From Ascaris suum (lineage: Eukaryota > Nematoda > Chromadorea > Rhabditida > Ascarididae), in NCBI GenBank assembly GCA_013433145.1, contig CM024170.1, positions 9,639,366 through 9,703,365 of the forward strand: DNA of 64,000 nt. The letters are read 5' to 3'. The position numbers and the translations under genes are program-made. This document shows positions 1 to 14,500 of the stretch, piece after piece. A model generated the notes under the pieces. The model saw only the letters and a list, made by a program, of their open reading frames with translations, was not told the origin of the DNA and did no database searches. Numbering within the stretch: the stretch's first letter is position 1; each line of letters starts with the position of its first letter.

Positions 1-3000
1 AAAGATGAGCAACGACAATATGCCACTTCATTCAACTGTCCGACGCCCTTTTATATACTTCACGCAAAACGTTACGCAATATTATCCAACATGCTTTAAC
101 CCGCTTGCCAAGAAGCCAATTTGAAACGGAAAAATTCTTCTAAGGACTTACGACTTATCCCAGTAGATCGATGTATAATATAAAGCATTTCTGCACATTA
201 TGCAAAAAAAAACGGCAAAATATTTCTTCTACAGTCAAAAATAATTAATTGGAGTTTGACTCATTTGAAAATTATGGTCTACTCAATAGTTTGATTCAGC
301 GCGAATTGACTACTCATGGAGATCCGTAAATTTCATACTTCTTCATTCACACCATCCGAAACACATATGACCGCACATACACGCACAAACGCCCATATAA
401 ATGTCGACGCACACTTAGAATTAAATATACCCTGCCCATTCGTATGGGATATCCTAAACTTGAGCACAGAGCAGCATACAAAAAAATGTATGATGCGAGC
501 TGGTTAAATTTTGTCAAAAGTGAGAGACAACCCCATTTTTGAGTTTTTAATGGTTCCCGTGATGGTATGGGCTCGTGAAGCCTATATTTTCCTTATATTT
601 ACTCGTTTAGCTTATGCCAAAGAGTAAATTTCATAAGCTTTAATCGGGCTCTAGATCCACTCTTGATGGCAACAATTTGTTGTCCTACTAAATTACTGGA
701 AGCCTCAAATTTCATCAACATAGTTCAGTGTTCAAGCTATCGCTGTCATTCTGCACTACTGTAGACTTTACTGCTTTGGGGAAATACCTCGGCTCGACAA
801 CAATTAATTGCATATCGAGCTGAGATGACGCAGCTAACGATGAGCGCTTCAAAATATGGAGCGGTTTCAAGTGAAGTATTCGTGGATGCTAGCCGAACCA
901 AAAAATATTAACTCGCATCTCATGTTGTTATAGCCAACATAAAATGTGATCATTTTGACTGCAATTCACATTTAGCCTACGTAAACGTGTGTACTCATAA
1001 ATCTGCGCACTGCGAATTCGAGGCCGTGCAATCACAGTGTAAAAACAACATTTCTTCAGTAATTTAATCTCTCTTTTTTATTCATGCAGAAAGCGCTTTA
1101 AAAAATTTTTTTCAAGCAATTAAATCGATCACTGAAACCATATCGTTCAGATCGCTCATAAATGTTGGAAAAGTTTGATTCATCGGTTATATTGAATTTT
1201 TTTTCTCAAAGCAACTGGATCGCTAAAAGTCACTTTCAAGAAAAATCACCGAAATTGCGTACATCGAACTATTTTTTCGCAAACACTGGTTAATAAAGTG
1301 AAGCAAAGCGCCCGAACTCGAGCTAAATTTGCGAATTAACAACTAGTCGAGTGATTTTTCCGCGCTTGAATTAGAACTGATGTCTTTAGAATAAATGCAC
1401 ACTTGCGTGTACCTTTATCAAGATTCGAGGTAACCATTGTCACCGAAAACGACGTATAACCTATCCTTCCATCCAACACATTAATTACTTTACAGTGTAG
1501 TGAGTTGTTCCACTTCGACGTAGTAAATGCTCAAACAGAACCACTAAGCTTAAGATATTCATTGTTAAGTGTGAGGTATTTGGAATCACCTCCGAAGATT
1601 TTACTGCTAGCTAATGCCAAAGATTTCGCCAAGTTGGAAAACGCGATAATTAAGCATCTAGGTAGGCGATTTTAACCGCCGTGAGGTTTTACCATGGGGT
1701 CGGTATTTATTGCGTTAGCTTATCTTTACTACTCTTAGAGTAAAATCGGGTCTCGATATCTGGTAATCTAATATTCGCATTCATACTTCTCCCATCCTCC
1801 TAGCCCCCGAAAAAAAAACAGCCATCCTCTACAGTTACTGACGCTCCTAGTTGCGCTTATGAATGAATGTAGATTAATGATGAATCTCTATAACATTGAG
1901 GCAAACTAAGTGAAATTCGATTTGTTGTTGAATACATTCGAGGCGAAATTACTCACTTTGAAATGTGTCGAATTAGATAAACGGCTGCCAGGGGGCATAA
2001 AGTTCACATCCAGTATGCATTAATCTCGGGACTAATATCATCTAGAGGAATATCGTCACTAACTACTAGAGAAGAAATAATCTAAATATACGTATATTCG
2101 CGATTCAAGTAACCATTTCCACTAGAAATTAAGCCACATTATCGAAGCATTATGTAGTAGTTGAAACTGGTAGTTGTTGCTGAGGATCATGCCTATCTAC
2201 AAATTCCAGTTGATTAAATGTTCATTGTTGTTATCGCCATGTGAATAAGCGGCCAATCAAGTAAAGTGCTAAAGAAACGTGCAAATGATGATCTAGTTGG
2301 CGAATAAAAACAATTGTGATGGTTACAAAGAACGCAAACAATTATGACGGTTACAAAGAACGTAAATAACTCACCTTTGTAATTTCAACATACACAGCAC
2401 ATTTATGAAGTAATAGAAAACCTGCTTATTGAAGAAAGAACTTTTCTCATAGCAAAGTTTTAAATCAGCAATCAAAGAGAGGCTAAAGAAGCATACACAT
2501 ATTAGCAATTTTCAAGAGACATTCTTTGGATGCAAAAATTGTTGCGTTCAGCGGCAATAGCAGCAACTGAGTCGTCAATAAGGAAAAATGACGACAGAAG
2601 AGACATGCTAGAGCTTTTGACGAAAAAGCATGTGAGATGTGAGCTGTGCGGAAAACACTATTTCGCATTCAACGATTGCTCCACCCACTATGGCACCGCC
2701 AAGTGTGTTTTCGTTCTCTTCGTAAAAATGCGATTCTTGGCTAAAGAGAGATGGCCAAAGGCACACATCAGCTGTGTGCTGAATAGGGCTAATGACTGTC
2801 ATAATTAGCGCCCCTGCTTCAACTTTACCTCGGTTCAAAGAGAACTCTGCTCGCAGATTGCTTCCGCTTTTTTCATCAATTCATTCGCATTGCAAAGCAC
2901 CAAATCACCATGTAAAAGATAATCGGCTCATGTGCTCTCACTTAAGCGCGCAGCCACGTCTGTATGTGTGTACATACATATATACGTGTTGTTTGTTGTA

Positions 3001-6000
3001 TCTCTGCATGAACGTCTGTGCAGTAGTTTCACCTTGAAGTGTTTCAATTCATTTATATTCTATGCGGTTCAACCAAATCAAACATCTCTTCTGAAATGCT
3101 ATTCGGTCGACTGTAAAATATATTCAACCTTAAGCATATTTAAACGCCTGTAAGTCATTTTGAAGTTCAGAATCCAACTGGAAGTTGCTACGGGAATCTA
3201 TACTGATAATAGTGTCCACCAACTTCCCCCCACAATTGAATTCACTAAATTGACAGGCAGATACACAAACAGGAGGAAACAGAGACAGACGTAGGTAGAG
3301 ACAGATACACGGACACGTTCACAGTCAACGTCGATTGTGTCATCATGAAGGTTTAGATAACCAAAAATGCGGTCGTTTCATTTCAATAAACATCTTGGTC
3401 TTTGTGTCATCGAAAGAGTTGCCCGTAAAACTAGATAGACGTTTTTTTTTTTTAAAGAAGGCATATTGATTTTTATACATACCGATGAATAAACAAAGTG
3501 TCGTTTATTTTGTCGTGACTAAGAAGGGAAATGACGAAATGAATTGCAAAAGAATTTCGCTTTCCACTTTCTTTTCAAATGCAGTTTTCGAATTTCTATT
3601 GAGGATTTCGTAGATTATATTCGCTGAGGAGAGAATCACTTAAATTATTTCCATTCTCGATATTTCAATTAAGAAATGACCAAATTTTTTATCATTATAT
3701 TACTAATTCGCGTTTTTTTATGCATTTTTTCGTGGAAACGTTGATATCGTTCGCAGAGAAAATGTTTCTTTCGCAGAGATGCGCTATCAAATTTTGAATC
3801 ACAGTAGCTAACTTCTAATATTTATATGAAAATGTTTCCGCCATAAATCGAAACAGTTAAATTGAAAAGTTTTTCTAGCCAATGAAATCTTTGATTAATT
3901 ACCTGCAAAATTTCAACTTCATAGTTTATAAATATTTATTGGTTTATTTTAATTTTGATAAATAGGCAATATTAGCAAAGTGTTATTGAGAAGCATTACG
4001 ATGGTGGGATATACTCCAAAATGTATGACATTTGCGCCACTCGCATAAATTAATTGACATTTATGCGCAGTGTTCGCATACAAATTGAGAATTTCAGTTC
4101 ATTAAAAAATTGAATTACAGTTACTTGAACGATTTCATATTTTTGACAGCTGCTTCCCAGATAGCTTCCTTCAAATAACTATTTTACATGTTACCTTATT
4201 TTAATGAGCAGAAATTTTCACAGGAAACTTCCACTTCCTGCCATTACTTTAATCAAAAATGAAAAGGAAGTGCTAACAACTAGTGGCTCCTCGGTAGAGT
4301 GTCTAAAAACGACTGAAAAAGCCATCCCGCAATGCAAGCATCAAATGCACCACGTCGGCTGCTTTGAAGTGAAGTATTTTTATCGCAGCCACCCAATCGC
4401 ATATATTTCCATTACTGTTATTTACTCTTGATGGCAACATCTGTTAAACTTATCAAATGTGCAAACAAACACCTTAAGAGGAAAAACCATTCTGGTGGCA
4501 AACGTTCATCCGCATACTATTTGTTGGCCCTCATCGTAAAGATAGGGCGAGCAACTGAGAGACAAAAATTACTCGGTCATTGATATTTTATTGTTTCAGA
4601 GATCTGAGCAATAAAATTTTGGTCATGCATTGTGATGTGGGGCTCTCAGATTTAGCCAAAGCACTTTACCGGGCAATGACCGGTCACCCCACAATCGCAC
4701 CTCTTAATAAGCCTATTCTGGAAGATTTGATTATAAGCCATTAGTCTCATGAGTGCTGTATGGCAATAACTAGCGATTAGAGAACAACTTTTTACATCAT
4801 GGTCAATCTGATGAACTTCGACCAAATGTTTAAGTCATTTCAAAAACAGCTAAATGCCTGAATGGCCTACCACCTTGTCATGAGCTATCTAATTACTTCA
4901 CAGATATAACACTTCTGATATGCGACCCCATCAATAAATAAGGCAAAGGCCCCAACATTTTATATAGGGACCATGGTAGTAAATGAACTGCATGTAGTTA
5001 CTAAGATCAAAGCTCTCGAAGGCTGCAAAATTTTGAAGGCGCATTTTTCTTCAACTGGCTTGACCTACTATAGACGAGTATCGAAGATAAGTCCCTCTTT
5101 TCACAGTGCACGTCATCCAATATTCACGTGGAGCGCGAAAACCTTTTCGAGAACTTAACTGCTTTTTGTGTACCGTACTATCTACTCAGCCAACATCGAG
5201 CAAATAGCACGGTATACACACAGTGCACTCAACCTGCACAACAATATGAGCTGTTAAGGTACAGTTGGCCGGCGATGTTCTTTTCTTGACACCAGTTAAA
5301 TCAGCGAGAAATGACATAAGCATCCCACGCAAACGTGAACAATCAAAAGGGAACTAGAAGAACTCCTCGGTGACGGTGATTCCTCCATTCTACGGGATTT
5401 CCCATCCATTCTGAGCTGTCCTTCGGATTTGTCTATGGAATCCTCGAAATGGTACTCCCCAAATTCGACACTCATTTACTGAAATTTCGGATGGAATGCT
5501 GGCTGCGTGGTATGCAAGTGGCAATACAACATATCATACCTATCTCGAATGCCACAAAAAAGATGATCGGTCGATGAATAGTTTTGCGAGAACTTTCGAA
5601 TGAATGGCAAAATTCATTTGACAAGATAGAGGAACAAGATTAATAACAACAAAAAAAAAAAATTATCCGGAACAAATGTAGGAACACTGCACATGAGAAA
5701 AAAAAAGTGCAAATCAGCGAAGAAATGAACTCAATAACCGAGAAAGGCACTGCATCACAGAACGCAATGTAACCCATATTAAAAGAAAACATATAAACAC
5801 ATAAAATAAGACGAAAAACTTTGGAGGCAAAAATCGATTAAATATTCCATCATATGAAACAAACAACGAGAAAAATGCAAAATATTTATTTTATTTAGTC
5901 GGATATGAAAATAATCTCATACAAATAGTTATTCAATCGTCGTCATAATTACTAAAGAGAAACAATAACTGTACAATATTGGCGATGAAAATAGCACAGA

Positions 6001-7545
6001 AATAACACACAATATCACCTATTCGAACATTTCTTTGATTCATTGACATATGAAAGAGTAATTATGCGAGCAACGAATGCATTTCCATTAATATTCACAC
6101 TATTGCATTCCCAACGATAAATTGATTCCCATCAACAACAATAAAGTTGCAAACCGATATTCTAATTTGCATAGGAATATTTCAAACAATTTACTTAGAG
6201 GCTCATTGCAATATTCATCAATGAGAAATAGTGAGTAGTGAAATCGATCAATAAGATTATTGTTTATGGAGCGTACGTATTCACTCGTAAACTAAAGACA
6301 AATAAAAAATTTTTTATTTGAATCGCTATCACGCAAAACAATTAATGAATATATCTGCACTCAGCATCTGTCAATGCATTCTAAAAACATCAAAAACGAT
6401 CATTGGTTATTTAGAAGTTATCCTCCAATATGCGTAAAAAAACAACCTGCTTCTTAAGCGGAACACAGTCGTACATCAACGTATGTTTCCTCAACCTATA
6501 ATATCCTAATAGCCGGAATTCCTCTAAAAATCAAACAAATTTTACCATTCGCATAGTGAAAGTCGAAAAATTCTTCGCTGTACGATATGGAAATCGAATA
6601 TATCATCGAAAATTATCTTTTGAGAGAAAAAAGAACTTTTGTAGCCTCAACCCCTCACAACTGATGAATGAAATGCACCAACAAAACAAAATACTAAATA
6701 TAATTTATAAAACAAAATTTTGCCACACTAAAACACTCACTGAAGACAAAATTTGAGCCTTCTCCACAATTTCTATATTTTCCCAAACGCGACTATTTTC
6801 AAAGTGCTCAGAGATGCATTAGTTACTGAGTTAAGTGTCAATTCTCTCAAGAAGAATAAGCAATATGTATAAAAACGATAAATGACCAATTGGTTGCTAT
6901 AAGACTGGGTCACTTTCTGTAATACTCATCGGTGGTCACTACTCCCATTCAAATATTTGACAGTTCCGATCGCTGTTTCACCCTGTCATCTTCAACAATA
7001 TTATAATATTATATCATCCACGACGAATTGAATTTGTCGCCTCTCATATCTTCGCACACATAAACGACTATTCAATCTATTTCACTGCCTCATTTCAATC
7101 GTCGATGTTTCTACAAATATTACAATAATCCACCGGAAGGGACATCGCTTTGTATGCAAGAAGAGGGATGCCACTGGTCGCTATTCATCAACTATTTTTA
7201 AATAATGGACTGCAACGGAGTGGAACACTCTCCGCATTCAACGAAACAATCAAAGAGGGATTATCAAAATATCGACCCCCCGCATAAGCACGCTGACAAC
7301 AAAAATGAGTCAATATCGCTATTGCAGTCCCCTTCAGAAGATCCCTGCACAACTCTCATCAGTCCCACCCCCCTCCCTCCTTCCATGGCATCTGATAAGC
7401 ACTTTCACATGTACACCTAGTATACTTGAAGGAAGATGACAAAGAATTAAATTAATGTGTTCACGACGGGGATCGCTGCCATCACTAGAACAAATCTTTC
7501 GTCCTGTCATCTCATCTTTGCACCACCGTCACAAATCGATAAAAA
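1..7545. other. Gene-free flank downstream of the golgin gene
   Basis: I see no exon here that can be supported by splice sites, protein family resemblance or reading-phase continuity. The open frames are 60-92 codons long, have no recognisable motif and are typical of chance frames in AT-rich DNA. The part nearest 7545 must include the 3' untranslated region of the minus-strand golgin gene, but I could not place a convincing polyadenylation signal. Short direct repeats occur at about 2317-2366, where a sequence beginning GATGGTTACAAAGAACG is nearly repeated. A region at 3258-3320 is rich in ACAGA/GACAG steps. Confidence 0.6.
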
Positions 7546-8546
7546 CTACGCATCGACCAGCGAGCGAAGTTCATCCGGTGATGGATGCTCAGAAGGCGGA
7601 ATAACTGTCGAAGATCTCATCGTTGATTTATTGTCGGATGCCTTAAACGTTAACTTCTGATTGGATTTCAAAACCGTTTCGAGCGCATTTACTATTAAAA
7701 GTGGTGCAACTCAAACAGATATTATATAAGAAGGCAAAAGATGGCGAGTATTCTACCTCCAGTGGTAAAGCGTGTGAAGTCGATGCACTAATCGACTCCT
7801 TTTCCAGGAATCTGATGAACTGTTCTGAGATCGACATCGAACTTTGTGCCACAGGCCGTGATGGTCCGCCAAGCCCGAACCAGCCACGAGAGGCTGCCTG
7901 GTTTGCAGCATGAATCTTTGCTACATCCTAGAGAAGGTGAAAAATATTCATTACTTGAATGATTTCAGTCACATCTGGAATCCAAACCTTGGAATTTAAC
8001 TTGAACAGAATCTTCCAATAAAGCCCACAACACAAAATTTGGTACTCGAAAAAACCTACAGACCTCAGGTTCTTGAAGTAAAAGCTCAAATTTATTCGAA
8101 CACCTCAGAAAATAAAAGATTATTTAAGTCCAACAACATTGCCACAGTCATCATCTAATTTCCAAAAAACAGAAAACACAAGCAAACAGCTGACTTGTTA
8201 AGTGCACCAATATACTCAACTAATTCAACCACACCATACGAAGCAATTTGCAGGCACAAAAATTACTCGTAAAAATTCACACCAACGGAGTCAAAAAAGC
8301 GATCAATACATTGATAACTAAGAAGTTAATGTATAACGAATAGAAAAATAAGAAGCACACCTCCTGCGGATATCCAAGCACAGAGGCCAGCAGCATTGCT
8401 ATATCGGGCTGTTTGCTTTTTTCGGCTGTGAAATACGACAGAAACAGTTGTCTGAGTGTCTGATCGTCAATATGGTATGTCGATGAAGACGAAGAAGCAG
8501 TCGCCTGAGCACGTTCGTCAAGCTGCATCTCCAGTTCGTCGATCAC
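7546..8546 (-). CDS. TRIP11 (sql-1 ortholog): Golgin exons 29-31: GRAB domain and C-terminus
   Basis: The exons are 8361-8546, 7757-7927 and 7546-7656, ending at TAG 7546-7548. Exon 29 begins with the last coil (VIDELEMQLDERAQA), then IDDQTLRQLFLSYF and PDIAMLLASVLGYPQE. This is the GRAB fold, for which human has KVLMRNLFIGHF and HEVLRLMGSILGV. GRAB binds Arf1-GTP and places the golgin on the Golgi. Exon 30 has GWFGLGGPSRP then SISEQFIRFLEKES, matching human GWLGGGSKS and SFSELFVKFLETES. The protein ends PSPDELRSLVDA, resembling the vertebrate VVLKDLLKQ end. The predicted membrane anchoring through Arf1 follows from the family, not from this sequence alone. Confidence 0.92.
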
Positions 8547-11500
8547 CTTATACAAAAATTCACATCACGCACAAATGTTACAAGAAAGCATGCCAGGTGA
8601 GAAAGGAACAACAAAAATGGGTGGGATGAAGTTGAGGGCGGGAGAAAAAGAGGGGGAGAGAAGGGAAGTGAGAAGACGTTGGAGGGAGAGAGGAGGGGAA
8701 GGTGAGATGGAAAAGGATAACAGGAGGAAATTAAGACATCAGTTTAAACACTGGATCTTTTACCCATAGATTAGAGAACCTAGAACCTCATCGTCGTTCC
8801 ACCTTCTAATATCACTGAGAGGTTTGTGCACACGAATAAATGTATTTATCACTAGCACGTTCAACATGCACTAAAATATCAAAAAGCATGAAGCGCATGT
8901 GGCTTTGCTAGCAACCGACTGAAAAAGTCTACAAAAGACTCATCATAAGCTGTAAGTTAATAAGAATCGAGTATCTATTGGCCTTCTCAGTAAGTCAGTT
9001 CGTCAACGGTGCAATCAGCATAACAGTTCGAACTCAGAGAAGCCCTATTTGATCAGCTGTTAAATATATCCACACAAAAACAACTCCATGCGTGCTAGAA
9101 AGCATACTTCGCAATACCGAATCTAAATGGAAGTCAATGCAGCTCTTTTTCGCATCATATATGTACGTGCACGACTCTTGAATAATTCGGGAAGTTTCCA
9201 GTCGAGCTCATCCGCCTTTATAATTTGATGCAAACAATAGCGTCAAATTAGGTTGACGCCTCCGTATCAGCTCCGCCGATATGGTCCAATATTTCAAGTA
9301 CTCGAAGTGAATCTAATTTTTGGCGTATCGCATTCAATGACGTTCCACATCGACCGCAAAAAATGATTTCCAATCTGATAAAAAAGTTTTTCATGAAAAC
9401 ATCAGGAAAGAGAAAAGCTTTACCGTTTCTTTACGAGAGATTTCCTCCTTCAAATGGACAGCTGAATCCTCGAGAACTTGCTTTTCCAAAATTAGCGACT
9501 GCTCCTTGTTCCGTAGGGTTATCAATTCGTCTTTTATTTTCTGAAAATTCAGCTAAGAAATACATATCAATAATTTAATTGTTCGTTGAGATTTTTCTTG
9601 GGCAATGGAATTTACAACAGCAATTAATGGAATTAACACGTTATTATATGAAATTAAATTGTTCTTCGAATTAACTAGGCGGACATAAACATAGTAATTA
9701 ATAAGATCGAGTCATTCGATCAAGAGAATGAAGCAGAATAAATCGAATGTTCGCTCAAGAAACGCGCAGATATGCACTTAACTGAGAGTCACATTCTCTC
9801 TCGTTGCAATGTTCATTTGTGATGGTATCCACGCTTTACGAGCTATAAATACTTCATTTAGCTTTGCAGGTATTAGTGTTGCACCTGAGGACGTTTATCA
9901 AAAATCAAGGAGAAGTTTATTTGGAAAGCACCGTTATCCCTGAGTTAGGCATCCATTTCCAATGCAGTCCTAATACCGATACTTCAACTATAAAACTAGA
10001 GCCGAAGGACATAAACATCGCAGTTCGACCTTTGGGGGTCGAAATTTTAGTACAACCTTGGAAGTTGGGGGGAAAATGCCATTCGTTTCAAAGAACCACA
10101 ATATGGCACACTAATAAAATAATACCCCCCAAAAAATACCTCCATTTCGGCTTTGAGTTGTCGCATTTCCTCTTCATGAAGTGCAATTTGTGCCTCGTGG
10201 TCGGAGCCAAGATCACGAAGTACTATCTGCAAGTTGGAGAGTGCTTTTTGCGCATCGACTAACATCTTCTCCGTGGCGTGCAGTCGTTCCAACGCTTCTA
10301 GCTTTTCTTCTTTTAGCCGATCGATTTCGTTCGACAATTCGCTTATTTGCTGCTGAAATAATATTTCAATTTAGTGTTCAGATCACAAAATCCCGCCTTC
10401 CACAACCGCTAAATTTATGCAATTTTGCAGGCTCACTTCCTAAACAATGAAAGAGAAAACAGAGTGGTTGGATTGAAAGTAATGTTCTTATCTGAAAAAG
10501 AGGCCGGTGACGCCGAAAACTTTCTTTCTGATTGTACCCACTTTCTAAAAACCCCGAAAGTGCAATTACGTCATCACCGTTAACTAGGTGGGTGGATTGG
10601 ATGGGAAAGGAGGGTTGCCCATATGTGGTTCAGGTGATGACCCTCATGATCCGCCATCACAATCAAGGATCCGAAATATTTTGACCGATACCGCGTTCCT
10701 CTCTCTTTCTTGATGCCTGCATTTCTTCTCACTATGCATTACCTAGCTGAGACGCGCTGTGTATTCCTTTACGGTGAACAGTTAACAAGAACCACAACTA
10801 AAAAACAATATAAACACACGTCCCAAGAATATAGTAGACGCTTTAAGACAGCTGTAGACCTTAGTTTCTGCAATATTTTGCTTCAACAAAACCGACCGGC
10901 TGCACCACGACTCAGAATAGGCTTGGTTTTCATAATAACTGCTGTAGATAAGCAAAGCAGCACGAACATTACAGCATGGCCGAGCACTCTTAATTCTTGA
11001 TCTTCATTGAGGGATTCCAATTGTAACCTCTTTCTAGCCCTATCCTAGCCAGATACCAGTGGTGCCTTCACATCCCGTGTAGAGTCCGAGACAGTCGCGC
11101 ATATGCCACTAAAGTCGACAAACATAGTGAAGTCTACCTCCACCTCAGGAACCTCGTATATTAAGGCTTAAACAATTCTAATTCCCACACCCATAAAAAT
11201 AAGGTGCCCAACAATTATGCAAAAATGTTGGATCGCCACAATGTTGTTTTGCTGTCAAATGTTCGAACTGTAAATTTTGCCACTGAAATGCAATGGAATT
11301 TCAATTTACAGCTTTAAATTGGCTTGCGCACGCAAATATACTCTGCAGAATGAATTGCATCACCGAAACCAACTGATGCAACATGCATCGCACCATAACA
11401 ATTATGTGTCTGAGCTATAAAACGACCACCTCAAATATCACTGCAGGCGTTCTAGAGGTGACTAGTGTAACCATAGTGCTGGCTGGCTCATTTTATAAAC

Positions 11501-14500
11501 ACCGATTCATTAGCGCTTACAAGTTTATATACATAAGATTAAGCGTTTCTATGGCACCATATCACCATTAATGAAACGATCCCCGTCCTTTTCCTTTAAC
11601 GCATTACCCCTCCCGCTTACTATTTCCCTTTTCTCCGATATGTCAACTCACCAATAAATTTTGATGACGATACATCATAAGTCAAAAGTTAAAAAAAACC
11701 CAAGAAATCAACTAAACGCTTTTAAAACATGTAAATAAATAAATACTACAGAAAAACTCTTCCCTCCACAAAATCATTTCAACGCCCACAATGCAGTTAC
11801 CTCCCACCAAAAGTCCATCGTCAAGAAAACGACCTTCTGAGACGACATCACCGCATCCCTCCTGCTGTGGAGACAATTATGGAAACAACCTCTCCAAACC
11901 ATCACCAGAATATAATGAGAAGGATAGACATTTTGTGGAAAACATTGCAAGTGAAGAATTGAAAATTGAAAATATTTGCAGAATTTGCAAATGACTCGAT
12001 TTGCAAATTACAAATTAAAAGTTCAGCAACTGAAAATCGCGGATCGACAAGCAAAACTGATCAATCAATAGGAACAAGAGCTTTTGATCAATTCAGTGCA
12101 AATCATGAGATCATTCAATGACAATCTGTCATTTCTTCAACACTCTTGGCCTGGAACTTTTCCATATAGCTCCCAACTCCGTCTCAGTTCTATAATATGC
12201 GAGCTTCATCACTATTGCCGTATCAAGTAGCCTTAGCAATGCACAATCAATATAGAAGTAAATCGCCTTTAAAGACCTTTGACAAATTTCTCTGCGATCT
12301 TATTTTTCTGATTGTCGATTAAAAGAACTTACCAACTATACGGCAAATTTTCTGTCGAATGAAGGTGTAAGAAATCCAAATATTAAATATCAGCGAAGCA
12401 CAAATCTGCTGACAATAATAAAGATATATAGGAACTTTTGTGTAAACTATGATAAACAAGCCCACAGTTGAACAGAGAACTGTAAAAGGGCTTCGAAAAA
12501 TTCTGCGTGTTAGTCCAAAAACTTCAGGAAAATCTGCACTGCGCTTGTTTCAAATAAAAACTTCCTACTCTGCTCGAAAATAAAGAAATTTAAACATGAC
12601 GTGGCAGTACTTCCACCCCTTCTAAGCATGATCCGCGCACGTCATGATAGCCTTAATCCAACTAGAACGCAATTCTTCTAAGTCATACTTATGCAAGCTA
12701 TCTTCATAGAAAACATACGCGCACGCTGCAACAGCATTCCAATTCTACATGAAAGAATCGTGTTCAACTCTCAGTGATAGCGTGCAATTGCATGCGTAAT
12801 ATCAAGGCCCCTGAAGCAAGCTTGTAACACGTAAATGCTTCACTTACAACACTAATTGTACGTTTCCTTAGAGGCGTTGTGCCCAAAGCTTGCAGCCTTT
12901 ATCTTCCACCACCACTTATTTTCTTGTTTTCTTACAAATCTTCACGAATATACCACGTCGTCTGCCCATCTCCCTCTCGCTGAGTGGTGATGAGGATGTA
13001 CCCCTACCTGAAGCAATCCGCACTCGTCCCTCTTAAATCGCCACGAAAAGCTCATGACGCTAACCTCTCCTGAAATTGCAGAAAAGATAACTATCATGTT
13101 CTCCGAAACAAGGTGTGCAAGCAGACACCTGGTAAGTATTAGTCGACTGGATCACCGTATCGGCCGTTGCCTCAGTTTTCGCTTCCAACTCTCGCACTCG
13201 CTTTCTTAGCTCAGTTTCCCTTTCCTCTGCCAGAACTGCTTCTTTCGTCGAGGTTTCTTCAACGGCAAGAAGATGCTCACGCAATCGCTGACATTCGCGT
13301 GTCGCTTTATCTCGTGTCTCCATACAGCTGAATTATCTCATATTTCAAATTTGAATCATGCCTTAATCAAACTCCTTGTTTATCTCAGGTAAAAGCAAGG
13401 CGTCCTGAATATTCCGAGCTATTGCATCTTCCAAAATAAATCGATCATTATGTCCTCTTATTCCAAGCACCGACACGTAAGCTCTGATATTTTTATAAAC
13501 AGTGAGACGCTTGGTTCGTTTCTGTTTTAGGTTTCACTCTCGCCTTTCCGGTACTGTTCTTTCTTCTCTGTTCTATATTTCTAACACTTATTTCAGCACA
13601 CCCAATAAAATGTTCTTTTTTTTCTTGCTGACGTCCTAAATCCAATAAATAGCAAGAATTCGAAGGGAAACGTAAGCAGACCACTGCAGCAAAATTCAAC
13701 AATACCTGGCGACTTCTTTTTCCAAACCATTTATCTTTTCCATATTGCCCTTCAATATTTCAGCGACCTTCTCCTTCTCCGCGATGAATGCTTGTAATTG
13801 CCCATGGTAGGCAACACTTTCTGCATGCTTCTGCTCGACGAGTGTCACCAACTCGCCTCGCACTCTCTCTGCCTCGGAAATCGCCAATTTCGACTGCAAA
13901 AACGATGTACCATTAGTAACGCCGTATACGATGAAGACAGATGACAGCCCGATGGTCATTCAGCAAATTCGAACATTCTAACAATAAAAACATCACCTCA
14001 TATATGATTACACTTAACCCGGAACATGATGGTCAATTATGAACGAAAACTTTATAACGTAAACGCTAGAAGTGAACGCTCACTGCTATCAATGCACAAT
14101 GAGTTCGATTCCAGAAAGATCAAAACCAAATTACACATGCATCCAACTAAGGAGGATTCTGCCAGCGAAGAGAAGTGCAACGATCAAGGAAATTTATGCT
14201 GGAAGATAGGTATAATACCTTTCAAGGGTAACTCAACGAGGCATGTAGGAGCGACACTAAGTACACCATTAACACCTCAACAGGAACAACCTAGCAACAG
14301 AAATAGTTCCCTGGTATAACTGCGATGATAACCTTATGCGTCACAAGTGAAAATAATTATGCTCCACTGTGGAATAGCAGAAATAAATGGGATCATTTAG
14401 GCGATTACAGATAAGCGCTGTAGTGAAGCATGATCACGAGCATATTCAACCTGGCTCGTTTAATGTGAAAGAATTAACCGTTTCGCTGTATTATTTTTGG

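Noticed and set aside
2530..2808. Plus-strand frame with CELCGKHYFAFNDCSTHYG suggesting a zinc finger
   Set aside because: The Cys/His spacing does not match a known finger, the frame is short and overlapped by minus-strand frames, and no exon signals support it.
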